Origin: Deltaproteobacteria bacterium
Lineage (GTDB): Bacteria; Desulfobacterota; WTBG01; CAIYCZ01; CAIRTM01
DNA length: 52,220 bases
NCBI GenBank assembly: GCA_016875025.1
Contig: VGSH01000006.1
Span: forward strand, 1-52,220
Direction: 5' to 3'
The number at the start of each line of letters is the position of its first letter. Positions within the stretch are counted from its first letter, which is position 1. Positions 40,379 to 49,456 of the stretch are shown piece by piece. The notes beneath the pieces were generated by a model that searched no databases, had not been told where the DNA came from, and saw nothing but the letters and a program-made list of their open reading frames with translations. Made by a program: the position numbers and the translations under genes.

Positions 40379-41170
40379 ATGAGGAATTTCAGGCGAGACG
40401 ACAACCCGGTCAAGGTGTGAGGTGCGGATGGTTTCAGGAATGGCGGTATTACGGAAAAAAATCGTGTTGCCGCGCCGGATCAGCAGTGTCGTCATGGCGG
40501 CATTGTCAAGATAAAAGGTATAGGTGCGGCATTCCCGCTGGCAGGGGAACACGCCGATGAAGCCTTTTTTTTCCGGCTTGTCGGCATTGGCCGTCAGGCA
40601 GAACCGGGTGGTGGTCACGTAGGCAAACGGAATGTAGAGCGAAAGGCGCAGCTTTTTACTGACCCCGCTCAGGTCAAGACCCTGCAGGGGATTATCAAGC
40701 TCCGCGCGGCCGATAGCGTTATCCTCCAGGAAGCGCTGATAGCGGGGCACATCGAGATTTGTCGTCCGGTAATGCGCAAGCGCAGCCTCCGGCAGCCTGT
40801 CCAGAAAGTTCATAATGCGGGGCCCGCGCTTTATTTTCGTAAGCAGCCGGCCCATGACCGGCACAAGACCGGGATAGCCGCTTCGCAGCATACGAAATAC
40901 GCCCCAGTCATTAAACACGACCTCGGTGCCCGCCGGAAGAAGTGCAAGCAGCGCCCCGGCCTGCGCAAGTCCCGCCTCGGTCACATACGGCGTTACAAGG
41001 GTAAACGCGCGGCCCGCATCCCGTACCTGCGCCATCATCCGGGTGAGTTCCTGCGGGGACGGCAGCAGGCGCTCACAGAACTCGTCCCCGAAATAGACCC
41101 GGCGGTACTCATCCGTCAGATAGTGCAGCTTATCGGCCTGATTGATAAAAAGTGCGTATTCCCGGTCCAC
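40376..41170 (-). CDS. U32/UbiV-like protein of uncertain function
   Basis: The product is about 264 residues if translated from the GTG at 41168-41170, which has GCGAGG upstream; the open frame extends to 41293 but then crosses a good promoter. EVVFNDWGVFRMLRSGYPGL and PVMGRLLTKIKRGPRI recall the U32 peptidase-like UbiU/UbiV group, and C-terminal cysteines (FCLTANADKPEKKGF and PCQRECRTY) could bind a cluster, as in those proteins. UbiU/UbiV hydroxylate the ubiquinone ring without oxygen, but the resemblance is too weak to assign that role. No operon partner is visible. It diverges from prc. Confidence 0.55.
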   Translation of the reverse strand: MDREYALFINQADKLHYLTDEYRRVYFGDEFCERLLPSPQELTRMMAQVRDAGRAFTLVTPYVTEAGLAQAGALLALLPAGTEVVFNDWGVFRMLRSGYPGLVPVMGRLLTKIKRGPRIMNFLDRLPEAALAHYRTTNLDVPRYQRFLEDNAIGRAELDNPLQGLDLSGVSKKLRLSLYIPFAYVTTTRFCLTANADKPEKKGFIGVFPCQRECRTYTFYLDNAAMTTLLIRRGNTIFFRNTAIPETIRTSHLDRVVVSPEIPH

Positions 41171-41251
41171 GCTGTGTGCCTCGCTTAAAAAAATGGTCCC
41201 TGCCGGCAGTCCGCCCAACGACGCCTGTGCGTCCGGGCCGAAACAATGTGC

Positions 41252-41287
41252 GCGCCTATAATAGGCGCTCAGCCGTGCGCCGGTCAA
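41252..41287 (-). promoter_or_regulatory. Promoter with a palindrome over its -10 box
   Basis: On the reverse strand TTGACC (41282-41287) and TATTAT (41258-41263) are 18 bases apart. The -10 box lies inside GCGCCTAT-A-ATAGGCGC (41252-41268), a perfect palindrome with 8-bp arms that could be an operator. It should drive the U32-like gene leftward and supports the shorter start at 41170. Confidence 0.55.
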
Positions 41288-41376
41288 GCTCAAAATAATT
41301 AAATAAGTTGAATGCCCGGCGTATCTGTGTTACGGATAAAACGAGAGAGATAACATGTCTAACGGCAGACAAAGCT

Positions 41377-43566
41377 ATGCTTGAATACCGGCGCCCTATC
41401 CGCATTGGATGGGCCATTCTTCTCAGTGTCGTTCTGCTGGGCGGCCTGTACGCAGCCGCCCAGAGCAAAGCACCCGCCCCGGCACTGCCGGATGCATCGT
41501 CTGCCCGGCCCCTCAGCCCCCTGCCCGAGCAGGCTGCTGCTCAGAAAGAAGTCATGCAGCGCCTGCAGCGCGAACACTACCGCACGATCGCCTGCGATGA
41601 CGGCCTGGCGTCAAAGCTGCTGGATCGCTACCTTGAGGATCTTGATCCTGCCCGCAGTTTCCTGCTGCAATCCGATATCGACGATTTCGCACCGTACCGC
41701 ACAACGCTTGATCAGTCCCTGAAAACGGCTGACCTTGAACCGGCCTTCAGCATTTTTAACCGTTTTCAGCAGCGCCGCAGAGAGGGGCTTGAAGCGGTTA
41801 TCCGGCGCCTTGAGGCCGGCATCGATGACATGGACTTCACGCTCGACGAGGAGATTGAAGCCGAACGCACAGGCGCTGCCTGGATACAAAGCCCGGCTGA
41901 GATGGAGCAGCTGTGGGAAAAGCGCCTGAAGCTGAGTGTGCTCAACCTCCTGCTTGCCGGCACCGATCAGGAGGCCGCGCGCGAACAGCTGCTGAAGCGT
42001 TTTACCAACCAGCTGCGGCTTGTTCAGCAGGTCAACAGCGAGGATGCCTTCCAGCTGTACATGAACTCCCTGACACGCTGCTATGATCCCCACACGCAGT
42101 ACTTTTCCCCGCGTACCTCTGAAAATTTCAATATCAGCATGAGCCTCTCGCTTGAGGGCATCGGCGCGGTGCTGAGCGGCGAGGATGAGTATACCCGGGT
42201 CATACGGCTGGTGCCCGGCGGTCCGGCCGACAAGTCAAAGCTTCTGGCCCCGGCCGACCGCATTGTCGGAGTCGGCCAGGGCGAGGACGCCGAGCTGCAG
42301 GATGTTATCGGCTGGCGCCTGGATGACGTAGTCGATTTAATCCGCGGCCCCAAAGGCACGATTGTGCGTCTTGAGGTCCTGCCCGCCGGCGTTGAAGACC
42401 CCCACAAAACCAGAAAAATATCCATTGAGCGCAGCACGGTCACCCTTGAGGATCAGGCCGCGCGCAAACATATCCTTCCGATTGTGCGCGACGGGCGCAC
42501 CTATCGCATCGGCATCATTGAGCTGCCCACGTTCTATCTTGATTTTCAGGCCCTGCAGGCCGGCGACCCGACCTACAAAAGCACGTCCAAAGATATCGAC
42601 CGGCTGCTCAAAGAGTTGTCCGGCGAACGCATCGACGGCCTTATTCTCGACCTGCGCAACAATGGCGGCGGATCCCTGCAGGAAGCAATCGATCTGAGCG
42701 GAAAATTTTTACGCTACGGCCCCATCGTGCAGGTTCGCAGCGCCCGCAGCGATATCGAGGTGCTGCGCGACAGCGATCATCGCAGCAGCTACGACGGACC
42801 GCTGCTGGTGGTCGTAAACCGGCTCAGCGCCTCGGCCTCGGAAATCGTAGCCGGCGCCCTGCAGGACTACGGCCGCGCAATCATCTTCGGCTCGCAGACA
42901 TTCGGCAAAGGCACGGTCCAGTCGCTTGTCCCGCTCGAACATGGCCAGCTCAAGGCCACCCTGGCCGCGTTTTACCGTGTCAACGGTGAAAGCACCCAGT
43001 ATCGCGGCATTATCCCCGACATCAGCTATCCGTGCCTGTTCGACCCGGCTGAAATCGGGGAAAGCGCGCTGCCCGACGCCCTGCCCTGGGACAGCCTTGA
43101 TGCGGTCATGTTCCCGCGCTTCAGCGACCTTGGCCCTGCACTCGCCCGGCTCAACACCCTGCACGAACAGCGTATGCAGGCAGATCCCGATTATCGCTAT
43201 CTGCAGAGCCTCTCGCAGCACCTGCGCGCGCTCAGCGCCCGGACAAGCGTCTCGCTGTCCCGGCCCCGGCGCGAGCGGGAACAGGCTGAAGTCGAGCAGT
43301 TCAGGCTTGCTGCTGAAAACCGGCTGCGCGCGGCGAAAGACATGCCCCTTTTTGAAAATTATGACGAACTCGAAAAAGCGCAATCCCCCGACAACGAAAC
43401 CGCTGCGCCTGACGCCCTTGTAACCGAAGCAGCGCATGTTCTGATTGACGCCCTGAACCTGCCGGAAAAGCAGCGCGTTGGCAATCAGCACAGCCTGACA
43501 GGTGCCGCATACCTGCATGCCGGCCGGTTTATGCAACCGCTGCACGCGCGGGCCGATACGCCATGA
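41377..43566 (+). CDS. prc: Tail-specific (C-terminal processing) protease Prc
   Basis: The 729-residue product from the ATG at 41377-41379 begins with a signal anchor (RIGWAILLSVVLLGGLYAAA). A long N-terminal helical region leads to SLTRCYDPHTQYFSPRTSENF, a PDZ domain (about 220-320, GIGAVLSGEDEYTRVIRLVP), and an S41 catalytic domain with NRLSASASEIVAGALQDYGR, where Ser486 and Lys511 (FGKGTVQ) match the serine-lysine dyad of E. coli Prc. It cleaves periplasmic proteins at their C-termini and, in E. coli, controls peptidoglycan endopeptidase levels, which fits the cell-wall genes nearby. The stop overlaps the start of the histidine kinase gene by four bases. Confidence 0.93.
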   Translation: MLEYRRPIRIGWAILLSVVLLGGLYAAAQSKAPAPALPDASSARPLSPLPEQAAAQKEVMQRLQREHYRTIACDDGLASKLLDRYLEDLDPARSFLLQSDIDDFAPYRTTLDQSLKTADLEPAFSIFNRFQQRRREGLEAVIRRLEAGIDDMDFTLDEEIEAERTGAAWIQSPAEMEQLWEKRLKLSVLNLLLAGTDQEAAREQLLKRFTNQLRLVQQVNSEDAFQLYMNSLTRCYDPHTQYFSPRTSENFNISMSLSLEGIGAVLSGEDEYTRVIRLVPGGPADKSKLLAPADRIVGVGQGEDAELQDVIGWRLDDVVDLIRGPKGTIVRLEVLPAGVEDPHKTRKISIERSTVTLEDQAARKHILPIVRDGRTYRIGIIELPTFYLDFQALQAGDPTYKSTSKDIDRLLKELSGERIDGLILDLRNNGGGSLQEAIDLSGKFLRYGPIVQVRSARSDIEVLRDSDHRSSYDGPLLVVVNRLSASASEIVAGALQDYGRAIIFGSQTFGKGTVQSLVPLEHGQLKATLAAFYRVNGESTQYRGIIPDISYPCLFDPAEIGESALPDALPWDSLDAVMFPRFSDLGPALARLNTLHEQRMQADPDYRYLQSLSQHLRALSARTSVSLSRPRREREQAEVEQFRLAAENRLRAAKDMPLFENYDELEKAQSPDNETAAPDALVTEAAHVLIDALNLPEKQRVGNQHSLTGAAYLHAGRFMQPLHARADTP

Positions 43567-45806
43567 ACGGCCGCCAAAACCCGCCGGACTCCCCCGGAGC
43601 GGGCATCACGTTGAGCGGCAAACCGCAGGTCACGTCCGCCAGCCCCATGCCGGCGCCCGTCCTGATGCCCAACTGCGTTCTGGAGCGCTGCGAGCTGCTT
43701 CAGAACCTCAACAGCATTATCCTGCTGCTCGATGCCGACCATACCATTCTGTTCATCAACCGTTTCGGTCTTTCCTTTTTTGGCTTTGAGGCCGGCGAGC
43801 TCATCGGCCACAATGTTATCGGCACGATAGTGCCTGCGGCCGACAGCGCCGGCAGGGACCTTGCGGCCATGATAGCCGATATCGGCGTACATCCCGAGCT
43901 CTACGTCGGCAATGAAAACGAAAACATGTGCCGCGACGGCCGCCGGGTCTGGGTTTCGTGGTCGAACCGCGCTGTGCGTGATGACGCCGGCGCGCTGCGC
44001 CACATCCTGTGCGTCGGCAACGACGCCACAGCGCGCAAAACAAGTGAACTGAACTACAAAACGCTGCTCGACAATGTTCCGCAGCGCATCTACTTCAAAG
44101 ATATCAATTCAGTGTATCTGTCCTGCAACAACCATTATGCCGATGATCTGGGCATCAGCCCTGATGACATTACCGGCCGCACCGATTATGATCTTTTCCC
44201 CGAATACCTGGCGCAGAAATACCGCGCTGATGACAAGCGTATTATCCAGTCCAACAGCATTGAAAACATCGAGGAGCACTATCCGCTGCACGGCACAATC
44301 ATCACGATCAATACCATCAAAACCCCCGTGCGCAACGATCACGGTGCAGTCATCGGCATTCTGGGCGTTTTCTGGGACATTACCGAAAAAAAGCAGATTG
44401 AGCGCGAAAAACGCACGATTGAGCAGGCGCTTGAAAAGAATGCCGCCTTTCTGTCGATTAAAAACGAGATCAGTTCCCTGCTGCTGAGCAGCCGCGAGCT
44501 GAATGAAATTCTGCACATGATTTTAATCGGCGTTACCGCCAACAGGGCCCTGGGATTTAACCGCGCCTTTTTATTTCTGCTCAACGAAGAGACGCAGCAG
44601 CTCGAAGGCCGCGTGGCAACCGGCCCGCTGACCCACGATGAGGCCCACAGCACCTGGGCCCGGCTCTCCCGGCAGGACCACTCCATGTCGGAGCTGTTTT
44701 ACCTGCGCAAGGCGGAGATGGCCCTGGGTGACGAGCCGATACAGCTGCTGGTGCGGCAGATGAAGATTCCCCTGAGCGACCCCGACAGCCTTTTCTCACA
44801 GCTGGTGAACCGCCAAAAATCATTCAACATCAGCGGCGGTATCCTCCCGCTTCGGAATGATTACCCGGATTTCATCGAACATCTCGGTACTGATGCGTTC
44901 GCGCTCGTGCCCCTGACCGCGCGCGGCTCAACCCTGGGCATGCTGGTAGCCGATAACCTGATAACCGGCAAACCGATCAGCGACAGGGACGTACAGGTTC
45001 TGCACGATTTTGCCAATCTCGCCTCGCTGGCAATCGCCAACTCGCGCCTGTATGAACAGCAGCGGGCAAGTTTTGAAGAGCTGCACCGGACCAATCGTGA
45101 GCTGGCTGAAAGCCAGGAAAAACTGGTGCGCTACGAACGCCTGTCCGCCATCGGCGCGGTCGCCGCCCAGGTTGCCCACGATATCCGCAATCCGCTGACC
45201 GCTATCGGCGGTTTTGCCAGACGCCTGCTCAGGCAAAGCGACACCACTCCGCCCAACCAGGACTACTTCAAAATTATAGTGCAGGAAGTCGACCGCATGG
45301 AGCATATCCTGAGTGATCTGCTGAGCTTTTCAAAACCACCTGATATTGTCAGAACACCCGGCGATATCAATGAGGTACTGCGCAGCACGGTAACCGTATA
45401 CATGCAGGAAATTGAAAAACGCGCCATAGCCTACTGCGAAAACCTTGCCGCTGACATGCCTGAGATTGAGCTCGACAGCGCCCACATGCAGCGCGTGTTC
45501 GACAACATTGTCAAAAACGCGCTTGATGCAATGCAGGATGGCGAAGCCGGATCACGGCTGACCATAACGAGCGGCCAGGATGGCACCATGGCCTACGTTA
45601 CCATCGCCGACACGGGCGCCGGTATCGGCGACAATGTTGCTGATAAAATTTTCGATCCTTTTTACACAAGCAAGGCCAGCGGCTCAGGCCTGGGCCTGAC
45701 CCTTGCGGCCCAGGTTGTAACAGCGCATGGCGGAACCATCACCTGGCAGCCCGCTGAACCGCGCGGAACGTGCTTTATCATCGCGCTGCCGCTGCAGAAC
45801 TCCTGA
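43563..45806 (+). CDS. PAS-PAS-GAF sensor histidine kinase
   Basis: The 747-residue product has two PAS domains (about 45-165 and 165-280, each ending in a DATARK or DITEKK motif), a GAF-like domain (about 300-500), and a C-terminal kinase core with the H-box VAQVAHDIRNPLTAIGGFAR (His539), N-box DNIVKNALDAMQDG, and G-boxes ADTGAGIGDNV and GSGLGLTLAAQVV. No transmembrane segment is evident, so it is a cytoplasmic sensor. It overlaps prc by four bases, so the two are translationally coupled, an unusual pairing for a protease and a kinase. No response regulator is encoded nearby. A hairpin with eight T residues follows. Confidence 0.93.
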   Translation: MNGRQNPPDSPGAGITLSGKPQVTSASPMPAPVLMPNCVLERCELLQNLNSIILLLDADHTILFINRFGLSFFGFEAGELIGHNVIGTIVPAADSAGRDLAAMIADIGVHPELYVGNENENMCRDGRRVWVSWSNRAVRDDAGALRHILCVGNDATARKTSELNYKTLLDNVPQRIYFKDINSVYLSCNNHYADDLGISPDDITGRTDYDLFPEYLAQKYRADDKRIIQSNSIENIEEHYPLHGTIITINTIKTPVRNDHGAVIGILGVFWDITEKKQIEREKRTIEQALEKNAAFLSIKNEISSLLLSSRELNEILHMILIGVTANRALGFNRAFLFLLNEETQQLEGRVATGPLTHDEAHSTWARLSRQDHSMSELFYLRKAEMALGDEPIQLLVRQMKIPLSDPDSLFSQLVNRQKSFNISGGILPLRNDYPDFIEHLGTDAFALVPLTARGSTLGMLVADNLITGKPISDRDVQVLHDFANLASLAIANSRLYEQQRASFEELHRTNRELAESQEKLVRYERLSAIGAVAAQVAHDIRNPLTAIGGFARRLLRQSDTTPPNQDYFKIIVQEVDRMEHILSDLLSFSKPPDIVRTPGDINEVLRSTVTVYMQEIEKRAIAYCENLAADMPEIELDSAHMQRVFDNIVKNALDAMQDGEAGSRLTITSGQDGTMAYVTIADTGAGIGDNVADKIFDPFYTSKASGSGLGLTLAAQVVTAHGGTITWQPAEPRGTCFIIALPLQNS

Positions 45807-45811
45807 GCGCG

Positions 45812-45843
45812 CCGGCAGCAGCGACCGCCGTGCTGTTTTTTTT
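45812..45843 (+). terminator. Intrinsic terminator after the prc-kinase operon
   Basis: CAGCA (45816-45820) and TGCTG (45831-45835), probably extended by inner G-C pairs, form a hairpin immediately followed by eight T residues (45836-45843). It lies six bases past the kinase stop codon. Confidence 0.65.
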
Positions 45844-45926
45844 GCGCTTGTAGGGCACTGCCTGCCTGAGATATACTGCCGGCGGTACAGCGCGATACCT
45901 CACCCGCACACGGAAACCCCATCGGC

Positions 45927-46679
45927 ATGGATGCACACGCCTTTACCAGCTCCTACATCAAACCCTCAGAACCGTTCCTGACTGAATCCTTCCGCTTGCC
46001 GCTGCCAACGGCCGGGTTCGAACATCAGGCTGATTTCATCGTACAGTCTCGCTGCGGTTCAACGGTTTCAACCAACCTGATAGCGAAATACAGGCACCCT
46101 GCAAGCGGCGTGCGCCTGGTTGAGGTCTATAAAAACTCCCAGAACGAAACCGGAATATTTGTGCGCCTGCTGGGCACCATGGCGCTTGTAAAAAAGGGCT
46201 GGCCATGCCTGTTTCTGGATGCCGCGGTCGCCAATGTCAATCCACGCAGCGCTGCTGTAGAGCCGCTCAACACCCGGGCTGCGGTCCACATGCCCGCTGC
46301 TGAAGACAGCGCGCGCGCGCGGCTCTTCGGCCTGCTGAGCGAGCGCTGCAGCGCGGCCGGATATGACGGCAGCGGCACCATCGACATAGCGGCTCTGCCG
46401 CCGTTCTGGGGCAGCCTGTGGTTTGTGAGAAAAACAGGGTTTGCGCCCGATATGATTGCGCTGCTGCGCACGGCCGTCTGGGACTACTATGTGCAGGACT
46501 GCCTGCACACGGACGCGGACGCCGGCATCGATTACACGCGCGTGCAGCAGCAGATGATTTTAAAAAACTCGGCGGCTGAATATCAGTCGTTTTGCAACAT
46601 GGGCCTTGCCGTGCCGGTTGAAGCCCAGGCCGCTTTTTTCAGCGTGCTGGTAACAGGCATCGATGGCCCGCAGGGCTGA
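45927..46679 (+). CDS. Hypothetical protein
   Basis: The 250-residue product (MDAHAFTSSYIKPSEPFLTE) has no family I recognise. Segments such as GFEHQADFIVQSRCGSTVST, VRLVEVYKNSQNETGIFVRL and IDIAALPPFWGSLWFVRKTG suggest a globular cytoplasmic protein; there is no signal peptide or membrane helix. It is a single gene read rightward, 36 bases ahead of the PNPOx-like gene, and may be co-transcribed with it. The kinase terminator precedes it. Confidence 0.6.
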   Translation: MDAHAFTSSYIKPSEPFLTESFRLPLPTAGFEHQADFIVQSRCGSTVSTNLIAKYRHPASGVRLVEVYKNSQNETGIFVRLLGTMALVKKGWPCLFLDAAVANVNPRSAAVEPLNTRAAVHMPAAEDSARARLFGLLSERCSAAGYDGSGTIDIAALPPFWGSLWFVRKTGFAPDMIALLRTAVWDYYVQDCLHTDADAGIDYTRVQQQMILKNSAAEYQSFCNMGLAVPVEAQAAFFSVLVTGIDGPQG

Positions 46680-46715
46680 GACAATCTGCACCGCACGCTC
46701 AGGGAGACACGCACG

Positions 46716-47264
46716 ATGGATACCGGTCTTACATTTGAAGAACAGCAGCAGCAGGGCAGATGGAACCTGAAGCGTCTGGGCATCCCCGAGCGCTCGCTTG
46801 ACCGCCGGGGTCTTGAGGATGAAATCGCGCGCTTCCTGCAGAAGAAGCAGTGCCTGAGCCTTGCAACCGTCAATGCCGACGGCAGCCCGCACCAGACCAT
46901 CCTCGACTATGTCAGCGACGGGCTGGAAATCATCATTGCCAGCGCAGGCGGCCACAAGTTTGAAAATCTGGCCCGAAACCCCCGCGTATCAGTCGCAATC
47001 GGCTACACCGACGGAACGGTTGAATCCGAATACGGCCTCACGATCGACGGCACCGCAAAGGTATACGGAGCGCCGCATCCCAAATTCCTGGGCGGCATGC
47101 TGAAAATGAAGAGTTTTCTGGAGGAGTGGTCGCGCGCTGTGCAGCCCATGGAAAACATCATCAAGCGCGCCATCACCGCGCGCGTGATCCGCATCCGGCC
47201 CGAGCGCATGCTCTACATGAACCTGCCCGACGGCGTTATTCTGTCGCGCTGGGACAAATCCTGA
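46716..47264 (+). CDS. Pyridoxamine 5'-phosphate oxidase-like FMN-binding protein
   Basis: The 182-residue product has an N-terminal helical segment and a split-barrel core: LSLATVNADGSPHQTILDYV, LEIIIASAGGHKFENLARNP, RVSVAIGYTDGTVE and a GTAKVYGAPHPKFLGG segment. This is the PNPOx-like flavin-binding fold, whose members reduce or oxidise varied substrates with FMN or F420; no particular substrate can be deduced. The start follows CACGCACG after an AGGGAG ribosome site. It ends in front of a hairpin-rich intergenic element and converges with the flavodoxin-like gene. Confidence 0.82.
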   Translation: MDTGLTFEEQQQQGRWNLKRLGIPERSLDRRGLEDEIARFLQKKQCLSLATVNADGSPHQTILDYVSDGLEIIIASAGGHKFENLARNPRVSVAIGYTDGTVESEYGLTIDGTAKVYGAPHPKFLGGMLKMKSFLEEWSRAVQPMENIIKRAITARVIRIRPERMLYMNLPDGVILSRWDKS

Positions 47265-47620
47265 GCGGCCCGAAAACACCCGCAACATTCTTTTTTGAAT
47301 GCTGTTCAAAACCGTCCATCCTCGGTAGCAGAGTTACTGCGGAGGATGGACCCGAATGCAAGGCTCGCGGACGCAAGTAAAGCAGGCATCTGTTTTGTAG
47401 GGGCAGGCCCCTGTGCCTGCCCAGGGGGTGAACAATCTTTCGCCCCTGCAAAAAACACCCGCAAAAAGCCTGAAAAAGGCTATTTTTTTAAGACGCGCTC
47501 GAAAAAATTCGCAGGCAAGGCGCGCGAATCCGAAAGAATGCGGCGTACGTTTGTGTACGCCGTCCCGACGTGTCGGGAAGGATGAAGCGCAACGCGGCAT
47601 CCGGACTTTTTTCGCGTGCG
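47265..47620. repeat. Gene-end hairpin element B between convergent genes
   Basis: This gap opens with GCTGTTCAAAACCGTCCATC and a GTCCATCCTC/GAGGATGGAC hairpin (47314-47351), like elements A and C, then GTAGGGGCAGG with CCTGCCC (about 47398-47420), an AGCCTGAAAAAGGCT hairpin followed by seven T residues (about 47466-47489), a GCGTACG/CGTACGC hairpin and a TCCCGACGTGTCGGGA palindrome. The T-run makes an intrinsic terminator for the rightward gene likely. Confidence 0.55.
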
Positions 47621-48196
47621 TCAAGCGGCAATTTTTTTCATCAGCCACGCCATGGCACCCCCCAGCACCCGCATGGTCTCCATGCCTTCCTGATCGGCGC
47701 TCACGTCACCGGGCGCGCGCCCCAGGGCCATGTTCCAGTAGCTTGATCCCGGCACGATCATCTGGTTGATTAAAAAGAAATGGTTCAGGGTGTCAAAGGT
47801 GTGAATCGAGCCGGCCCTGCGCACGGCAACCACGGCAGCGCCGACCTTGCGTTTGAGCAGATGGCCGTTCTGGCGGGCCACGAATCCGGCGCGGTCGATC
47901 AGGGCTTTCATCTCGGCCGTGACATCGGTAAAATACACCGGCGAGCCCAGGATAACCGCATCGGCCGCGAACATTTTTTCAAGGCAGCCGTTGAGCGCAT
48001 CTTCGTCGATAACACAGCGGCGGTCTTTTTTTTCGCCGCACTGCATGCAGGCTGTGCAGCCGCGCAGCGGTTTGCCGCCGATGTGGACCAGCTCGGTTGC
48101 AATGCCTTCTTTTTCAAGCTCTGAAAATACTTCCCGTATCAGCAGCGAGGTATTGCCGTCTTTGCGGGGGCTTCCGTTAAATGCGATTACGTTCAT
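47621..48196 (-). CDS. Flavodoxin-like NAD(P)H-dependent FMN reductase
   Basis: The 191-residue product from the ATG at 48194-48196, with GGAG upstream (MNVIAFNGSPRKDGNTSLLI), has the FMN phosphate-binding loop GSPRKDGNTS, then CTACMQCGEKKDRRCVIDED with an iron-sulfur-like CxxC motif and a VILGSPVYFTDVTAEMKALIDRAG segment. It is an iron-sulfur flavoprotein-like reductase of the NADPH-dependent FMN reductase family that probably reduces quinones, metals or aromatic compounds. It diverges from mltB, and a 128-base shared upstream region lies between them. Confidence 0.87.
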   Translation of the reverse strand: MNVIAFNGSPRKDGNTSLLIREVFSELEKEGIATELVHIGGKPLRGCTACMQCGEKKDRRCVIDEDALNGCLEKMFAADAVILGSPVYFTDVTAEMKALIDRAGFVARQNGHLLKRKVGAAVVAVRRAGSIHTFDTLNHFFLINQMIVPGSSYWNMALGRAPGDVSADQEGMETMRVLGGAMAWLMKKIAA

Positions 48197-48324
48197 GGCC
48201 TGCTCCTGTGCATGATTTTTTCCGGTAGCTGTGCTATTGTTCAGCGCGGGAAAAGTGTAAAGCATGCCTGCGCATGCGTCAAGGATCAAATACGGGACAA
48301 CCGTACCGACCGGGAGATGCTTCA

Positions 48325-49221
48325 ATGAGAGTACCGTCAGTTACGTGCCTGGCCATGCTGTGCACTGTCCTGTGGGCCGGATATGCCTCGGCCGCCACAA
48401 CCAGACCGCTGACCGATGCCGAGGTCAGCGCGCTGGTTGAGACCATGGCGGCCGACGGCTTTGAGCGCGCGGCGCTGCAAAAAATCTTTAAAGATCAGCG
48501 CGTGCGCTACGTGCCGAAGCTGGTGCGCATGCTTGTTGTGCCGCCGGACTTCAGCGCCAGCTACGACCGCTTCACCAAAACTGCCGAAATCATACGAGCG
48601 CGTGCGTTCAAAGCCGCACAGGCCGGAGCGCTTTTGGCGGCCGGGGAAAAAAGCGGTGTCGACACCGATGTTATTGTCGCGATTCTGCTGATTGAAACCT
48701 CGCTGGGCCGCAACACCGGCCGCAGCCCGGTGCTCTCGGTGTATGCAAGCCTGCTGCTTGAAAACAGCCTGCACCGCGAGGCCTTCGCCCAAACACTGGC
48801 GGGCAATCCCCGCAAAGACCACTTCCTGCAGCGCCTGGGTGACAAAGCCGCCTGGGCCCGGACCCAACTCGGAGCGCTCATTACCATGAAACGCAACGGC
48901 GGTTTTGATGTCTGCGGCCTGCGGGGCAGCTATGCCGGCGCCTTCGGCATACCCCAGTTTCTGCCCACAAGCTACCTGAAGTGGGCCAGCAGCGGGACAG
49001 CCGGAAGCAGCCCGGACCTGTTCTCCATGCCCCATGCGATCCTGTCGGTTGCAAATTTTTTAAAGGAACATGGCTGGAAACCGAGCCTGACCCATGATGA
49101 AAAGCGCGCGGTCATCTGGCACTATAACCGCAGCAGCGTCTATGTTGACACCGTGCTCGCCGTTGCCGCACAGCTCAAAGGCAGCACCGCACACAAGGGT
49201 GCTGACCAACCTTTAAAATGA
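48325..49221 (+). CDS. mltB: Membrane-bound lytic murein transglycosylase B-like (MltB)
   Basis: The 298-residue product from the ATG at 48325-48327, preceded by GGGAG, has a signal peptide ending in YASAATT-type residues and a lytic transglycosylase domain (SLT_2). The catalytic Glu124 lies in AILLIETSLGRNTGRSPVLS, followed by YAGAFGIPQFLPTSYLKWAS and a C-terminal IWHYNRSSVYVDTVLAVA. It cleaves the peptidoglycan glycan strand with formation of anhydromuramic acid in the periplasm. The cysteine of an MltB lipobox is absent, so this copy may be soluble or periplasmic. Other cell-wall enzymes (LdtD-like, MepK-like, Prc) lie on both sides. Confidence 0.9.
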   Translation: MRVPSVTCLAMLCTVLWAGYASAATTRPLTDAEVSALVETMAADGFERAALQKIFKDQRVRYVPKLVRMLVVPPDFSASYDRFTKTAEIIRARAFKAAQAGALLAAGEKSGVDTDVIVAILLIETSLGRNTGRSPVLSVYASLLLENSLHREAFAQTLAGNPRKDHFLQRLGDKAAWARTQLGALITMKRNGGFDVCGLRGSYAGAFGIPQFLPTSYLKWASSGTAGSSPDLFSMPHAILSVANFLKEHGWKPSLTHDEKRAVIWHYNRSSVYVDTVLAVAAQLKGSTAHKGADQPLK

Positions 49222-49456
49222 AATGTCATGATCCCGGAGTTTTTTTAAAAAGACGCTGCAACCCCGTTCGTGGTGAGCTTGTCGAACCATGAACGGGCTT
49301 GTCGAGTGATATGTGATCCCTCCGGCCCTTCGACAGGCTCAGGGCGAACGGACGGTCTTTTATTGCAGGCTTATAGTATTTAGGAAAATGCTCTGGCTGC
49401 ACCCCGCCCGAAGTAAAGTAACTGCTAACAATGCCCGACCAGGGGCAGGAGCCGGC
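49222..49456. repeat. Dispersed inverted repeat and gene-free stretch
   Basis: CCGTTCGTGGTGAGCTTGTC near 49264 and CCCTTCGACAGGCTCAGGGC near 49324 are the two arms of a repeat family common in bacterial intergenic DNA. No gene is seen between mltB and the MepK-like stop. Confidence 0.5.
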
